A stretch of DNA of 64,000 nucleotides from Cloeon dipterum (GCF_949628265.1 NC_088790.1:17922545-17986544); one strand, 5' to 3'. Positions 39,370 to 52,829 are shown, counted from the first letter of the stretch. Notes: generated by a model from the sequence alone, not told the origin. Translations and numbers: made by a program.

Positions 39370-42300
39370 GTGGGCAGGCAGGCAAGCGGTGTGCGGCTCG
39401 AAAAGACTGTTCTCTTGCTCTCCCACTTCTCTCTTTCTCGTCTCTACTCTCTGGCTAAAACCATATGAGCTCAACGTTTTCCCGTAACTTAACTCGGCAT
39501 TTTGCATGACAACAAGGGATGTACAGCTGTTGAGCTTTTGGGACAAAAACCACAATCGCTAATTTTTAAGTAGCATAACCAATGCAAAAATTTATTTTTA
39601 AAATTAACAAAAGTTCTGTTGGTGAAGGCTTAAATAGTTAATTTAGAGGATTTAATTTTCACCTTTTAGAGTGTGCAATTAATTAAAAACACTTGCTCGA
39701 CAAACTATTTATATTTTAATAATTTTCTAATTATTAAAATTCACGTACAATTTTGCATATTATATTGCATTGAAAAAATGTTCAATGAAACTATTATGTG
39801 GTTTAAGAAACAGTTCATTGGCATTAAAACCAGAGTGACTAAGACAGATCATGCAATTTATCGAAAGAGTGCCTGCTGGTTGATTATGTGACCTCATTAA
39901 TACGGATAACATATTTACAAAGAATTTTGTTGGTTTGACAGTTAGAGCTTAACTTTAGATAGACTTCGGAAAAATTACTTTTGCGTTAGTTATTTAATGC
40001 ATCATTTGCACGTTCACGGTTTTATTAAATTAAAATCAGTGATTCAAAATTGTGATCCAGTTGAAACTAGAATTTACCGCACACTTCCAGATTCAATTTG
40101 GCTTCTGTCCAGTTTTAAATCTTATCATGTTATGAGGCGAAATGTAGAACTTTGATATTTGTCTAAAAATGACGATAGTGTTCGATAATACCGTAGCGAA
40201 TTTAGGAAACTAAATGAAACACATTTAGTTTAAATTTCGTGATATGTTTTAAAATAACTCATAAAAATAAATTAAAATCAAAGAAATGATTTTAAATCAT
40301 CCTGTCAAATAATATCTTGCATTTATCTGGTCTTTAAAAAACAGATCATATATCCGGAAACAATTTTAATATCAGGGAGTAACTAAATTTAAAAATACTT
40401 AAGAATCTTAACGAGGTCCTTGTTTTTATGTTGAACTGAAATCTTGGTAGAGGCCGAAACTTTTTGAGCGTAATAAAGACCTTAAGCTTATCCGGCATTT
40501 TAATTCAACATGTAAATTTAAAAGATTTGTAGGATTTCTCGAGGTGGTACATGTACAAATTAACCAAATAAAATTAAGTTACAACTCATGAACAACTGCA
40601 ACAGCTATAAGGCTTGCTAAAAATACAATTCACGAATTTCATTTAATAGCCACAATAACAACCTGCATGTAATATTAAATCTCGATAATTTATAGCCAGA
40701 CATGCTATGTTATCAAATATACGGTAAGATATATATTATGTTTGTGACTAGGCATTTTTTACGTTGGCGGTTTAATAGAAAGCCCTGCCTGGAGGATGTT
40801 TTTATTGTTCGACGCAAAGGAGGTCGTAAAAAACTGACCCGGGCAAAATTTTGCGTTTTACTTTCGGAACTGCGCATTTAGGATTGTAAGTCAGCCTCCT
40901 GCAGATTTTTCTCGAAAGGGGAGAGACCCGCCGTGTGGGTATAGAGGATCGGATTTCGAACCTAACCTTTTGTCTCAAACAAGCTTCACAACGGCGAAGG
41001 GCTTTTGTTTATAGAAAAAGCAAACACTAAGAGAAGATTGGCAAACAATAGCACAGCATAATCACTGCAGCTATTTCATTAAAATCTTTTGCGAGAGCAA
41101 ATTAATTAATACAAAAATATTTAAAAAAAAAGGATTACGTAACAAATCCGAGCCACAGTTAAAGGGGATCATATCCTTGTATGATCTAAAATGGGCGGTA
41201 TAGTTTTTTCATTAGCGCAAATTATTCATGAGCAATTTTAAATGCAAATATTCCGATAAGCTGTCTGTTGAGGCGCGGATCGTTAGCAGGCGGCTGCTCT
41301 CTGCTCTGACTCATTGGAAGGATGGATTTCCTCACTGCCAGCCGCAAATAATTATCCGCGGTCAGACCCTTCTTAAACAAACTCGATTATCGCTCATGAC
41401 ATGAGCAGGCAAATTTTCATTTTCCAGCAATCTTTCCAATGCTCACCCGAGTTAATTATAACTTTGCAATTAAAGGTTTTGACCTATTAACGTTGGTACA
41501 AGTAAGCGGTATTTGAGCCACTGATAATGCCTTCCAAGAAATGTAAAAAAGCTAAATAAAAAATCGGCATTGAGCCCAGCATTAAGGATAATGATAAAAA
41601 TTTAGCTAATTAGAGCAATGAAACCTTCATACCGATACTGTTAATTAGATCCATTACCTTATTTTACAATAGTTGAAGAGTTTAAATTATGTTTGCACTG
41701 CGCGTAGATTGAAATACAAGCTAAGTAATTAAGTTTGTGTTGATAAAAATTTTGCTATGTGGAACACAGGGAAAAATAAATTATTGCCCACAAACATCAT
41801 GGTTGATTGTTTTTAAGACTCGCGGAAGTATATTTTTGTTAGATTAGCTTAGCACACAAGACGCCGCCGGTTGTGGTAGAGGGAGACAGAGAATTAGGAC
41901 AGAGGTTTTAGACTTTGCATTGAGTATAACTCATGTATTAGCAAAAGTATCAACCTTTTCACTGATTCTAAATGTTGAAAGCATCGGAGAATAATGTAAT
42001 TTTGTTCTGCTAGCTCTCACTGTCATTATAATGATAAAAACATATTTTCCTAAATATGTAGTATTTTAGCTGAAGGTGCTATAGCTTGACCATTATATCC
42101 GTTTAACAGAAGAAGCTTTATAACTCCACAAATCCTGTGAGTTAACCTTGACAGTGAGAGGAGTGCCTATTTCCCACATCCTACTATGTTTTGAAAAAAA
42201 TTCACCAACATGAGTCACAAAAGGGAGGCACCCATCTCGAAAGAAGGGATCCAATTAAAAATATTTGAATTTCGATGTCAACGAGATATTTGCTTGATTA

Positions 42301-45300
42301 GTTTTTGTCTTCTAAAATCAAAAGCGCAAATATTAAATCCTCTGAGAAGCCATCTGGCTCTAGCAACAGGGCCGTTGTTTGCGTATGAACACTTGTAATA
42401 ATTTCCACATGCCCCCATTGAGCATGGAGAGAGCAAAGCGATTGTTAATTCATTACAATAACAGAGAGCAAAACCAGTCTTCATAGTTGTCAGTGAGTAA
42501 GGTGTTGTTGTCACGCATAAAACGAGCAGTGTAATGAGATAGTGTCTCGCTCTTGCATGTAAAAATAATAACAAATAAGAACGAAAAATATGAGCGAAGA
42601 ACGCGTTTTGATGGAAATTTTTGTTTGCAGCTAAGCCGAGAGCTGCTATGAAGATTACGAAGTGTGATAAGGGGAACCTTGTTTTTCCACCTGCACGATT
42701 TGCAGAGATAAATCTCTGGCAATGTGAGTAAACTCCTTGTTTTCGCCTTATTCATACTTCCAGGTGAGGAGGAGAGATCTAATCGAATCAACCACATCAG
42801 AAATTTTCCGTTCAGTAATTAAACCCGCCCTTCGTCATGATTCCTCCGGTTGCAAAATTCGAAGGACATGTTTGAAAGTCATTTGCCGATAGCCAATCGT
42901 TAACTGATAAAAATTTAAGTGAAAATATTTAGGGCAAAAATAAAATCTGTTTTGTTGAGAACAACAGCGGCGCTGATCAAAATAGACACTAGTGTAATGC
43001 GGAGATGGCTTTTCAAACAACGTCTTTCCCATGATTTCAGCATGGCTAAAAATAAATAAATGAATTCATAATGCTGGCAGCTTGATCACCATTTAGAATT
43101 CTTTCTTATTTGCAGTTAAATTAAAAACAAAATCGATATTAATTAATTGCAAATTTTCCTAGCAAGGAAAAACACGTGAGTTAAAAGCAACACTCGAATA
43201 TCAAACAGAGAAAAATAAACAAATAGTGGGATGTCACGCCCTTGCTAAAGTGAGAAAGAAAAACACGTGACTTCTTTTTAATTAATCTGACGCAAGCAAA
43301 GCAAGTACCAAAGTGACAAATGAACCACAGGGAATTTTTTAATTGATCATCTAATTTGAACCAAGCGTTTCGCAACTTGGCTAAAAAACGGCTCGGAAAC
43401 CGAAGAAGGAAACGTCAAGGCGAACCAAGCTCTATTCTTCTATCGCAATTTGCGATGCTCGCGCGCGGAAATCGCGTTTTCTGTGTACTAAACGTGGAGA
43501 GAGCCGCGCAGACAATGTTCACGTGACGGAGAGATGGACGAGACGTGATTACCACATGTTCCTCTATAAAATTTTAAACTCTCCTCCGCGCTGCGAGCCA
43601 ATAATAAGTACGCGCGAGTGTGTGTTTTCGCCAAACCTGTTCCCTCTTCTCCAACAATTATCAATCCCACTGGTCTTTCTCGAGCACAGAAAGATAAATA
43701 TAACCCGGCGGCCGAATGCGTCTTGCCGTCGGCACAGAAAATACAAAATTGACCTTTCGAGCCCTGCTTACCAGACATTAAATGTTCTCGCCGCGTGCGC
43801 AATCAGCTCCTTCCTGTCGTAAAAATTTGTCGAGTTTCAAGATTTTTTTGTCACCTAGCAACGTAATGTGGACACACGTGGTAAAGCAATTAAGCTCCAG
43901 AAGTGTACTTCATTTTTTTCGTTTTGGCTTAGAGGCAGGAAAGGTCTAAAAGCGGTTGAGCACTTTTATAATGATTTCTGCAGAAAAGATATTACGTAAC
44001 ATATTTTGAAGCACATCTGTTTTTGCCAAACTTATAAATTAAAATGACGCACGCCTGGAAAATCCCAAACATCAAATTCGTGGTAAAATTAACATTTATT
44101 CTGAATGATTCCTTAAAAGAAAAACAGTCAATGCCGTAGAACCTTGACCTGTTATTTTAAGAAATAAATGTGCACATTTATGTTTTGCCAAAACAAGGAA
44201 CATGACTTTGCAAATTTACTTCGCTCACACAGTTCTTATTGATTAAAATGCATAGAAACAATACAATTTGAATTTTCCAGAAGTTGCATGTTTTTAATTT
44301 GCCTCTCTTTGATAGCTTAATCTAAGAAATTTTTTATTAGTCAATTAGGGCAAGCGAAATTCTATTTTGCAAAATCGCACGACTTCGATTTTGCACTAGC
44401 TTAATCCGCATCAATCTTAATTTGTTGACCTACATATGAATAAAAATAAACAAGAAGCGCGTGGCAATGACCGCTCTCCCCACATCAAATGCACTCTTAG
44501 CGCAATTAGGTGCAAGGAAACGAGTGCAACGGTCAATTAATTATAATTGCATGCGTGCTAGGACGGCGAAAGTATGCACTAATCGCGCTCTTCGCAGTTT
44601 ATTGTTTTCGTTTTCAACTTGTGCACATGCAGCTGCTAGCAGAAACCGTGACATTGGCAAACGGACCGCGGACGAGCAAGAGAGTTGTGACCTTCGCATT
44701 TCACACTCTACTAGCTGCATGCATGCCGAGCGTATATTATCATAAATGCAACCATGCGCGTTGCCAATCGACAAAGGATTGCGTTCAGAGTGTGCCGACG
44801 CTAGGATAACCACCTTTAGGTGTGTCGCACTTTAAAATGATGAGGGGCTGAGACACATTATATGTGGGAGTTTTTGCTCTCTGAAAAAAATTAACATAAT
44901 GGTGACTCAATTGCTGCCAACAAATATCTGTTAAAATTACAGCTATATGGGATGCATTTTTCTTCGAAGGGTGTATCGACATGGACGCATTAGAGCGGAA
45001 AACCACACTGGTCGGACTTGCGCTGACAACAAAAGCCATCCGCAAATGCAGCAATCAGAACAAAGAATCACGAAGAATAAGGCGTTTTTTTTTCAATAAA
45101 CTGCCCAGTCCAAAACGAAATCACTGCCTGTACCACGACAGAGTTTCCATTTTGTAGAAAACGTTTGTTTTAAAATTTTAGCAATTTATTGGATGTTTAT
45201 TCTCACACTATGTCATAAATACATTAATTTATTTTTGCTGTGCAACCCTTCTGACAACCATGTGAACAAATAAACGATGTAAAAAACATTACTTTTACTC

Positions 45301-46239
45301 TAATAAAATCCATTTTTTTTATAAATCTGCGCGTGATGTGAAACTGATTTTTTCTGTTTTTATTTGTGCTTGGATGAGGGGAAGACAAAAGTTCCAATCC
45401 ATATAGTTAATATTTTTTAAATTGAATGTAGCAAAAAACTATAAAAGATTGTCTTGACCTACCTCGAAAAGAAAGCATTCTCTGTTACGGTTAAAACTAG
45501 TTTAAACCAAGTTCTCAGAATATCGAGTACTTTATAACTCCTTGCAACTAATTAAAAGCAATCTTCTTTGACGCACAAACAACACGGATATTAAAAAATG
45601 AGTTTGAATGAGAGCAGGGTATAATGATCCGCACTTATGCATGCAACACTGTTAGCGCTTGGAGCGAGCGAAATCGACTCGAGGCGCCGCGCAGTCTGCA
45701 CAGCCTCGACTTTTTCATTCGTCTTGTGAGCCGGTTGCCACTGCTTTGAACTCACGCGGTCACAGGTCACTTATACGCTCTGATGGTTTTGTTTGCAGTT
45801 ATGACGCAGATTTTAGTGAAATTTGAGCTAATTGTTTTTTTAGTTGCTTAGCGGGCTTCATCATTTAAAAACAACACGGATTTCTTCAAAGTGCGTGAAT
45901 AAAAAATTAACACACCTTATATTGCGAAGCTTTTTAAAGACAAGAATTCTTGTCATTTGATACTGCTGTTTTGTCTGTTCATTATACTTGATGATTATGC
46001 GGTTGTTGACCACATACAGAAATAGTAAAAAAACAGGAAGTGAAATTTCGCGACAGAAAGAAAGGCCTGAATTTTAAATTTAAAGTTCCGAGTTCCTGAG
46101 GTTGTTTACGATTTTTCGTACGGAGCAATTTGTTGCGACGAGACTGTTAATAGTAATGGAAATTATTTCTGACTCAGTGTGCGATTCGATATAATTTTTC
46201 TTATTTCATCCGGTGCTATCAAAACCAAATAAGACTCAC
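39370..46239. other. non-coding DNA between the transporter's candidate first exons
   Basis: This 6.9-kb stretch is the inferred intron of the distal transporter transcripts. It is AT-rich with GC-rich islands at 43.45-43.8, 44.46-44.8 and 45.65-45.8 kb. The islands carry only mixed-strand chance frames. I found no exon for another gene. Further alternative leaders could be hidden in the islands. Confidence 0.5.
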
Positions 46240-46382
46240 TTTTTTGGCACCTCTGGCGATTGCGGTGGATTTAACACCTTCGGCGTCTGCTCATCGGCCA
46301 TTCTAATAAGCGCGTCAGGATCGAGGACGGCCAAACTGACGAGTTTCGCCCCAGTGGGGTGTTCGGAGACCGTCTCCGACAT
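46240..46382 (-). CDS. Tret1: alternative first coding exon of the Tret1-like transporter (distal isoform B)
   Basis: From ATG at 46382 the minus strand encodes MSETVSEHPTGAKLVSLAVL and then DPDALIRMADEQTPKVLN, ending PPQSPEVPK plus two bases. It stops at a consensus donor AA|GTGAGT. The phase (2) is exactly that needed by the transporter exon at 37910, so splicing gives ...VPKKDEQETRSL. The isoform would have 587 residues with a 48-residue N-terminus in place of ML. Codon use is coding-like and GC-rich, and the surroundings are not. No alternative acceptor downstream fits as well. Drosophila Tret1-1 also has isoforms differing at the N-terminus. The join is inferred from phase and position; there is no transcript evidence here. 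Confidence 0.65.
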
Positions 46383-46472
46383 CGCGCACCTGATTTTAAA
46401 TGAGATCTAACAACCCGAATGCTCTAGAGTCACTGAGGTTACTAAAGATCTTCATCTGAGGTGAATGATGTC

Positions 46473-46480
46473 TATTTATA
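46473..46480 (-). promoter_or_regulatory. TATA box for transporter exon B
   Basis: The minus strand reads CGTATAAATAGAC. Initiation about 30 bases downstream gives a short leader of some 65 bases to the ATG at 46382. Alternatively the motif lies inside a small intron between exon C (46540) and an acceptor at 46390/46389 (AAATCAG|G), which is also in frame with exon B. Confidence 0.45.
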
Positions 46481-46539
46481 CGAGACTCACGCTCAGCCAT
46501 CCCCGTCGCTAATATCGACAAATTAAGTATATGTCCTAC

Positions 46540-46562
46540 CTTGGTGGTGGAGGGCCGAGCAT
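46540..46562 (-). CDS. Tret1: second candidate distal first exon of the transporter (exon C)
   Basis: The ATG at 46562 in the context AGCAAAATG encodes MLGPPPP plus AG, ending at a donor AAG|GTAGGA. It also ends in phase 2. It could join exon 37910 directly (MLGPPPPRDEQ...), or join an acceptor at 46389 and read through into exon B (MLGPPPPRCAMSET...). A strong initiator lies 156 bases upstream. It is very short, so chance is a real alternative. The shared phase and the promoter context are the support. Confidence 0.35.
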
Positions 46563-46713
46563 TTTGCTAACAAACGGTGCGATTTGAAGAATTAGGCCAG
46601 GCCGGTGTTTCCATGAGCCGGTTGAGACTGGAAGAGTCCAAGCTCGGCGCTAAGCTTGCCTGTGTGGTGGTCGAGGCTGCCGACCAGTTTCCCTTTTCAG
46701 TTGATTGCGGTTA

Positions 46714-46721
46714 CAACTGAA
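46714..46721 (-). promoter_or_regulatory. initiator element of the distal transporter promoter
   Basis: The minus strand reads TTCAGTTG, a near-perfect arthropod initiator with the A at 46718. CATAAAAC and CCATAAAAACG lie about 20-40 bases upstream and may act as weak TATA elements. The leader to the ATG at 46562 would be 156 bases and GC-rich, which fits a 5' UTR. Confidence 0.45.
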
Positions 46722-49700
46722 CTACGCACTGTTTTATGTTGCCGTTTTTATGGCTTTACTTTCAACGGGAGTCAGCTAGCTCTTTTATCAAATGAACAAA
46801 GCAGCACAATCATAGATTAACTATTCAAATATAAGTGATTAGAGTAGTGGCAAATTTAGTTATAATTTTAATTTTGAGTTTGTGTTTGGGTTGTTCGCTA
46901 ACACTAAAAATAATGCCTTTTTTATCCTAAATGTGATTTTGCTGTATTGTTCCGATATTATAAATTCATTTACTTGTTTTGGAGAAACAAACTGAATGAG
47001 TTGTTAAATTTTGCTAGAGAGAAGATAGATCCAAATTTGATTTAAAACAACTTAATTTGAGAGAAGCAGTGAAAATTTATAAAAATTGATTAACCTTTTG
47101 ATGTAGTGTTGCATGCATATTTTGCGTTTAATAAACCAATTAATAATAATAATTTAAAACAGCTGGCGTTTTTTACTGGCAATAAATACTTAAATAAAAT
47201 AATGTTGTACCTATTTAGGCCTACAATCTTCAATATTAAGTTATTCAAAAGCTAGTAAATTTCTAGCTGTTTAAACTACCCGCAAATACGTAGCAAATTT
47301 TTAAAAAGATATGGTGAAAATATAAGATCAGCGTGTACATTGTCATTTTGCTACTCCAAAATGCTTGAAATGGTCGCACAAAATGTTCGTATGACATCTA
47401 TCGAGCCTTGACACTGTTCAGAAGCATGCTTCCAGCCTCTTCTTCGGGCAAGAAAACGTCTAAATTTGGAAGCCCATTGCGATGAGAAAAAGAGACAGCA
47501 CTTTCAAATCCCTTTAATTATAACATTTCTTTATTAATTTTATCTTTACAGCGATCATATCTTATATAAAAAATTATCACCAAAATGTATATATACATGT
47601 ATAGCTTTATAACTTAAACTAAGATACAATCAGCCAAGAGAAAAATTTTAATGTTATAAATAAATAGATATAATTTGGAAAAGGACAAAGGTTTTGGATG
47701 AAAATTTAGCATTTTTAAGTGCGCAAAGCACAATAAATCCTCGTCGGCTACCTAAGTTCCCCACTTGACCGGCGCGTGAAGGCCAATCAAGCATTCTTAT
47801 GTAACTGCATCATCTCTTAGTCCCAATGTCGATCACAGGTGATTATAGTTGAAAAAACAACGATAAAAATTATAATCAGTGGAGAGGGTAGGGTGCAATT
47901 ATTATTGATCGATCATCCGGCTGAGGCACATTGAATCTGTTTTGCCTGCTTTCCTCTTCAGGCCGGTTCGATCCAGCTTTAATATCTTATCAGGGACCCC
48001 TTCAAAACAATGATCTAATTGGAGTATTATTTCAGGTCTGTCTGCTGACGTTGGTATGAAATCAGAAAAAGAAAGCTTTTATCGTAACATCCACGAGTCG
48101 TTGTGGCATTAAACACCGAGGAAAATGACAGATTATAGCGGTTGCGATTGAAGGATGGGTTCATCGACAATTAGAAATCACGCACTAGAATGCACCCAAC
48201 AACTTGACTGTCAAGTGTAGTGTGCTCTCATATATCAGACAAAAACATATATTTTTTTATCATGGCTTACTATTTTTTCTCTGCAAACTTGGCCAACAAA
48301 AGAGATAAACAAAACTCGCTGATTCGAAGTATATTTAAAAAACGTATTTAGTACAAAACTGATACTCTTTTAATTTGATTTAAGTCAAATTTTTCCAATT
48401 CTTCCGTAGAAATTAAGAAAACTGAAGGTATAAAATATTGTAAGCTAAATTTAATTTATAATCCATTAGAGCATTTTCGCCTTTAATTTGATTTTTCCTG
48501 TTATTAAAATTAAATAGTTAATTCCTCTTGTCAAATCCAGTTAAAAGCTCAAGTTATCACTCATCACGGTGGCATGCAGCGTCAAGTTTTTTTCTGGAAT
48601 CGATAATGATTTAATTGTACTTTGACAAATACTTGAAACGCTACTTCACAGTTCTCTATATGTATAAAGTCTCTTTGCTCTCCACTCTCCACTGATTTGA
48701 TAAAAAGCGCAACGACCAATCGACGATCGACGATCGAAGGCCACTTGAGCTAGGCACCGTCAAGGACCACGCTGCTCAGAATTGGCAAATCTTCAAATGG
48801 ACAAAAAGTGCAAATTTAATGTCAGCACGAAAAAAGGCATTGTTGGTGGGCTCAGCGACGTGGCTGTTCCTTTTTGGCATCTAACTATAATTATTTCAGA
48901 GCTCTCTCAAGGATGAGCAAATTTCGGAAATTTATAATTACGAAAAAATGCTTCACGGTGCAGAAACATATCAAATTTGCTTGTTGTTGACAGCAACACG
49001 TTCAAAGGCTACGTTTCATTTCACAAGTCGAATTCCCGGCTGCTGACTTTTCCTTTTTGAACTCGGTGCCAAGCGCGCGTGGGGCAAACAACAAGCACAC
49101 TTTTCAACCGAGCAACTATAACCACACGCCGCTCGCACGTGCTTATCGCCCGACATGGGCTGTCGGCCAAAAACGCGGGAGTGGTCCTTTACAGCAATGA
49201 CCTCAGAGGCTGTGAATAATGCAAATAATTCACTCTTGAGCTAGAAATCTGAATTCTCACCCCTTCAGATGAAACTGATGACCCATTCAGCAGAATCAAT
49301 AGCTGTGCTATAATTTTTTTCTCTGATGCCAATAAAAATTTATTGACTTTATTTGGAAAAATTCAGAGAAAATCTTTAAGTGTATCCGCAGCTGTTATTA
49401 AGTGGAATTAGACTTCATTTTTCAATTAAATATGTGAGGCATCAGTAATTTGAAGGAAAGGATTCCACTAAAAAAACAGTTTTTCAATTTCACAGAGAAA
49501 CAAGCGTTAGTTATGCAACCTGCGTGACACCAGTGTTAAAGCGTTGCATATAGCTGTGAAAATTCGTGGAATTTCAAAGAATATAAATTATGCCTGATAA
49601 TGGACTTGTTGGCTAGGTTATAACGATTCAATAATTATTGTCCATTTTGTTTGGGTTAGTAATGCTCCCCGATGGCAAGGTTCAACTTTTTTTCGTTATA

Positions 49701-51386
49701 GGTCAGCAGAAAATAATCTAAATGATTTTTTTTATAGTAAAAGTCCCTGCTGATAATAGAAAATTGTTGTTTGAAGCGAAAAATCTAAAAAAGTACACTT
49801 TTAATGATTCCTAAAACATAAGACTTGGGTAACAGGAAGATATCGATAAAAGTAAATCTAAATCTGGAAAGGAAAAGGTCTGATAGGAATTATTGTGAGT
49901 GTGACGAGTATACTAAAGTGTCTCAACAAGTGACCTTTTTGATAGGCAAGCAACTCGGTCCCAAAACCTGACCAAAATTATTAATAAGATTGTAACCATT
50001 TCATGATGTCATTTAAATAGGCCTACTTTATAAAATTGCAACACAAACAAAAAATTAAAATAGACGTTCAGATCTTTTCAAAAGTCAATAATGACTATTA
50101 TTTTCGAAGCTATTCTCCAAAATGTCATTATATTGTATGACGAAATATTTCCATCAAGTTTCAGGGACCGCTCTTGCTCAAAACTTGTTTTATACACTTT
50201 GTTGTGTACACACATCTTACGTCAGCTTAAAGTTGATCATATTGCCTGAGTGTGTATGCAACCGGCAACGCTGATCCTCATACCGTCAGCCACTAGGTGG
50301 CAGTCAAATCCCGCAGATAGAGCAGAACAAAAAATTAGCACAGTTAGACAGTTAGTCGATTCAAACCTGCATGCATCTTGAATCAATATTAGCCTCATCA
50401 TTCAAATAATAATAGATCACTTATTGGGGGTGCAAAAAAATTTGTTCCAACTTATTCACATTTATTTAAAATTAAATATTCTGCGTGTTAACAAAACAAT
50501 AAATTTCTTTTCCTTTTTCTTGATTCTCCTCTTTATTGTAGGCAACACAGTTTTTTTCTTTAGATGCGACTAAAGCACCAGCTGATAATTCTTCGGAATG
50601 GTCTAGACTTGAAATGTTTTTCTCAAAAAAATGTTTTATATAATATATTAAAAAAATGAGGCTAGAAGTGACTGTAAATTTTATTGTTCTCATCAGCATA
50701 TTGTACATAATTATAGATTCTCAGTAAATGCCACTCCTCCAATATAAATTCGAATAATTATTTAAATATATTAACAGAACTAATTTTTAATGGCGGAAAT
50801 TACACAGAAAGTTAGGTATTATTTGGATGTAACCGAGAAAAACTGAGTGAGAAAACTGATTCTTACAGCATACCTATAGCACACATTAACTAAATCACAG
50901 CTCAAGGCACTATTGGTAGTACACAAATACGGTATAATCATTGCTTCGATTCACTTCCGTAAAACGCAGAAAGTACGAAGTAAACAACAGAGTGTGTGCA
51001 ATATAATTCGCATAATAATGTGCGCAGCAGTAAGAGAATCGCAACAACATTTACACGTGGTTTGATTTTAAGGCCATTCATAGAGATATTGCTTAATGTT
51101 CTTACTCACACTATTCTCTTTGCATAAACACTAGCCGATTCAATGATTCCGCCACTTCAACATCCGCGATCCGCGATTTGCAAAATTTCGCGTCAAGTGC
51201 GAGAGCTTTCGGAGAATTTCATGATAACCGGTTTTTCCAGGTTAAAAAGTACATAGTGAAGAAAATATAAATTCTATATCAATACAAAGAATTTTACTCG
51301 GCAACTAAATTTTGTAGAAACAGGCAGATTGTAACATAAAACTAACAATTTTTTTGTGGTCTGAACAAAGAGCGAAAACCTTTGTA
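46722..51386. other. intergenic DNA between the divergent transporter and sestrin genes
   Basis: This is AT-rich sequence with no supported gene. A small tandem CGACGAT motif is at about 48721-48737, and a moderately GC-rich patch lies at 49.0-49.2 kb. No reading frame of interest occurs between 46.4 and 50.4 kb on either strand. Confidence 0.55.
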
Positions 51387-51394
51387 TTAAAAAC

Positions 51395-52752
51395 TAGGGT
51401 TGGCAATATCAATATCGATATATCAAAAAAATTTGATATATCAAATATCATATCAGTTATCATGGCTGATATTTGATATATCATATCAGGCTGATATTGA
51501 TATCTAAGTCGGATATCAAGGTTGATATTAGTTGACATTTTTGACCGACAGATGGCATTTTTCATGCCGGTTTTCGCATAAAAGTTTAGGATCAAACTGT
51601 ACTTTCCGTCCCCAAACATGGGCGTAACCGATATTGTAATTTTCGCAATGCACAAAGGCGCGAAAAATGTCTCAGCTGATCGATCACAGATGATCTCTCA
51701 TTGTCAGCTGTGGTCAGCTTATAGTAGCTTTTGTGTTGAATGAAAATTAAATTAAATTGTTTGTAAACAATGGTCAGCAACGTCAGGTAGGTCAGGTTAA
51801 ACCCTGACAGCAATAAAGGCCCCCCACGCCAGCTGATCGGTCACAGATGACCTCTGTCAGCTGGCAGTTACCACATTTACTTGTTGAATTAAAATGATAT
51901 GTAACAAATTGTTTGTAAACAATGAATTTTGATTTGAATGGTGAATAATTAAGAACTTATTGTAACTAATTCAATCAAAATGTGTACAAATAACGCAAAT
52001 AATATTGCGAAAATTGCTCTGATGATGGCATAGCCTCAAATTAAAAATTGAAATACTTAATACAAAACAGCTGCTACGATTTAAAGTAATTTCATTCTGA
52101 TTTCTCTTATGTGTATCTATTAAACTCAATTATTTATTACCAGATGAAGGTTGAAAAGCACATATGATGTGGAGAAAAACACCCCAATATTTTAATTTGA
52201 AGATAAATTGACGCTCTCACATTATCAGCTGATATTGTAAACATCAAACTTAAAAATTAATTTTAAAATGGCACAATTAAATTATAATATTTTATTTATT
52301 ACCTAATGATAGCTATTAATTAATTAATTAGACACCCATGTGGCGGGTAGGGGGGAAGGGAAAGCAGCCAGATGCAAATTTTGGCGCCATATGGTGGGAT
52401 CCGACACACCCCCTTCTCAAACATCTGTTTTAAAGGCGCGCAACATTTAAATTATTTGAATACTCATCACATATGCCTGTGGAAAACCGCCATTTTTCAA
52501 ATGTTTTCTTATCTAACCGATATTTATGAAAAAACCGGTGTAAAATGCTTAAAAAATCGGTTTTTAAGCCTTAAAAATAGCCATAACCGGTTTCGGTTCA
52601 TCCGGCAGCCATTTTTTGATCATCTGGAAATATCATCGTTGATATATCAAATTCTGATATTTTTTCGCTGATATATCAGTGATATTGATATTTCAAATAT
52701 CATATCAAATATCGATAATTGATATTGTTTTTTTCACAAAGTCACAACCCTA
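51395..52752. mobile_element. non-autonomous hAT-like transposon, 1358 bp
   Basis: The element begins TAGGGTTGGCAATATCAATA and ends CACAACCCTA, so the outermost 8 bases are perfect inverted repeats (TAGGGTTG/CAACCCTA). It is flanked by TTAAAAAC (51387-51394) and ATAAAAAC (52753-52760), an 8-bp duplication with one mismatch. Both subterminal zones (51405-51525 and 52625-52735) are packed with GATAT/ATATC palindromes such as GATATATCAAATATC. No transposase frame is present; the longest frame, on the minus strand at 51305-51655, crosses the element border and consists of ATATC-derived residues. The 8-bp duplication and terminal motif indicate the hAT superfamily. Confidence 0.82.
51671..51924. 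repeat. internal duplication within the hAT-like element
   Basis: Two diverged copies of about 100 bp lie at 51671-51772 and 51829-51924. Each starts with an AGCTGATCG(A/G)TCACAGATGA block and CAGCTG motifs. Each ends with the identical 18-mer AATTGTTTGTAAACAATG, which is itself nearly palindromic. The gap is about 56 bp. Confidence 0.75.
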
Positions 52753-52829
52753 ATAAAAACCGATTTCACAAATTTCTAACCGGTTTTTTGTTGCTGCCAC
52801 CAGCTGCGATAGCTCTTTGGCGCGACCTC

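Noticed and set aside
47950..47985. GCCGGTTCGATCC resembling a tRNA B box
   Set aside because: The upstream A-box-like CGGCTGAGG is weak and the ends do not form an acceptor stem.
51305..51655. 116-codon minus frame overlapping the hAT-like element as possible transposase
   Set aside because: It crosses the element border, consists largely of translated GATAT repeats and shows no transposase motif.
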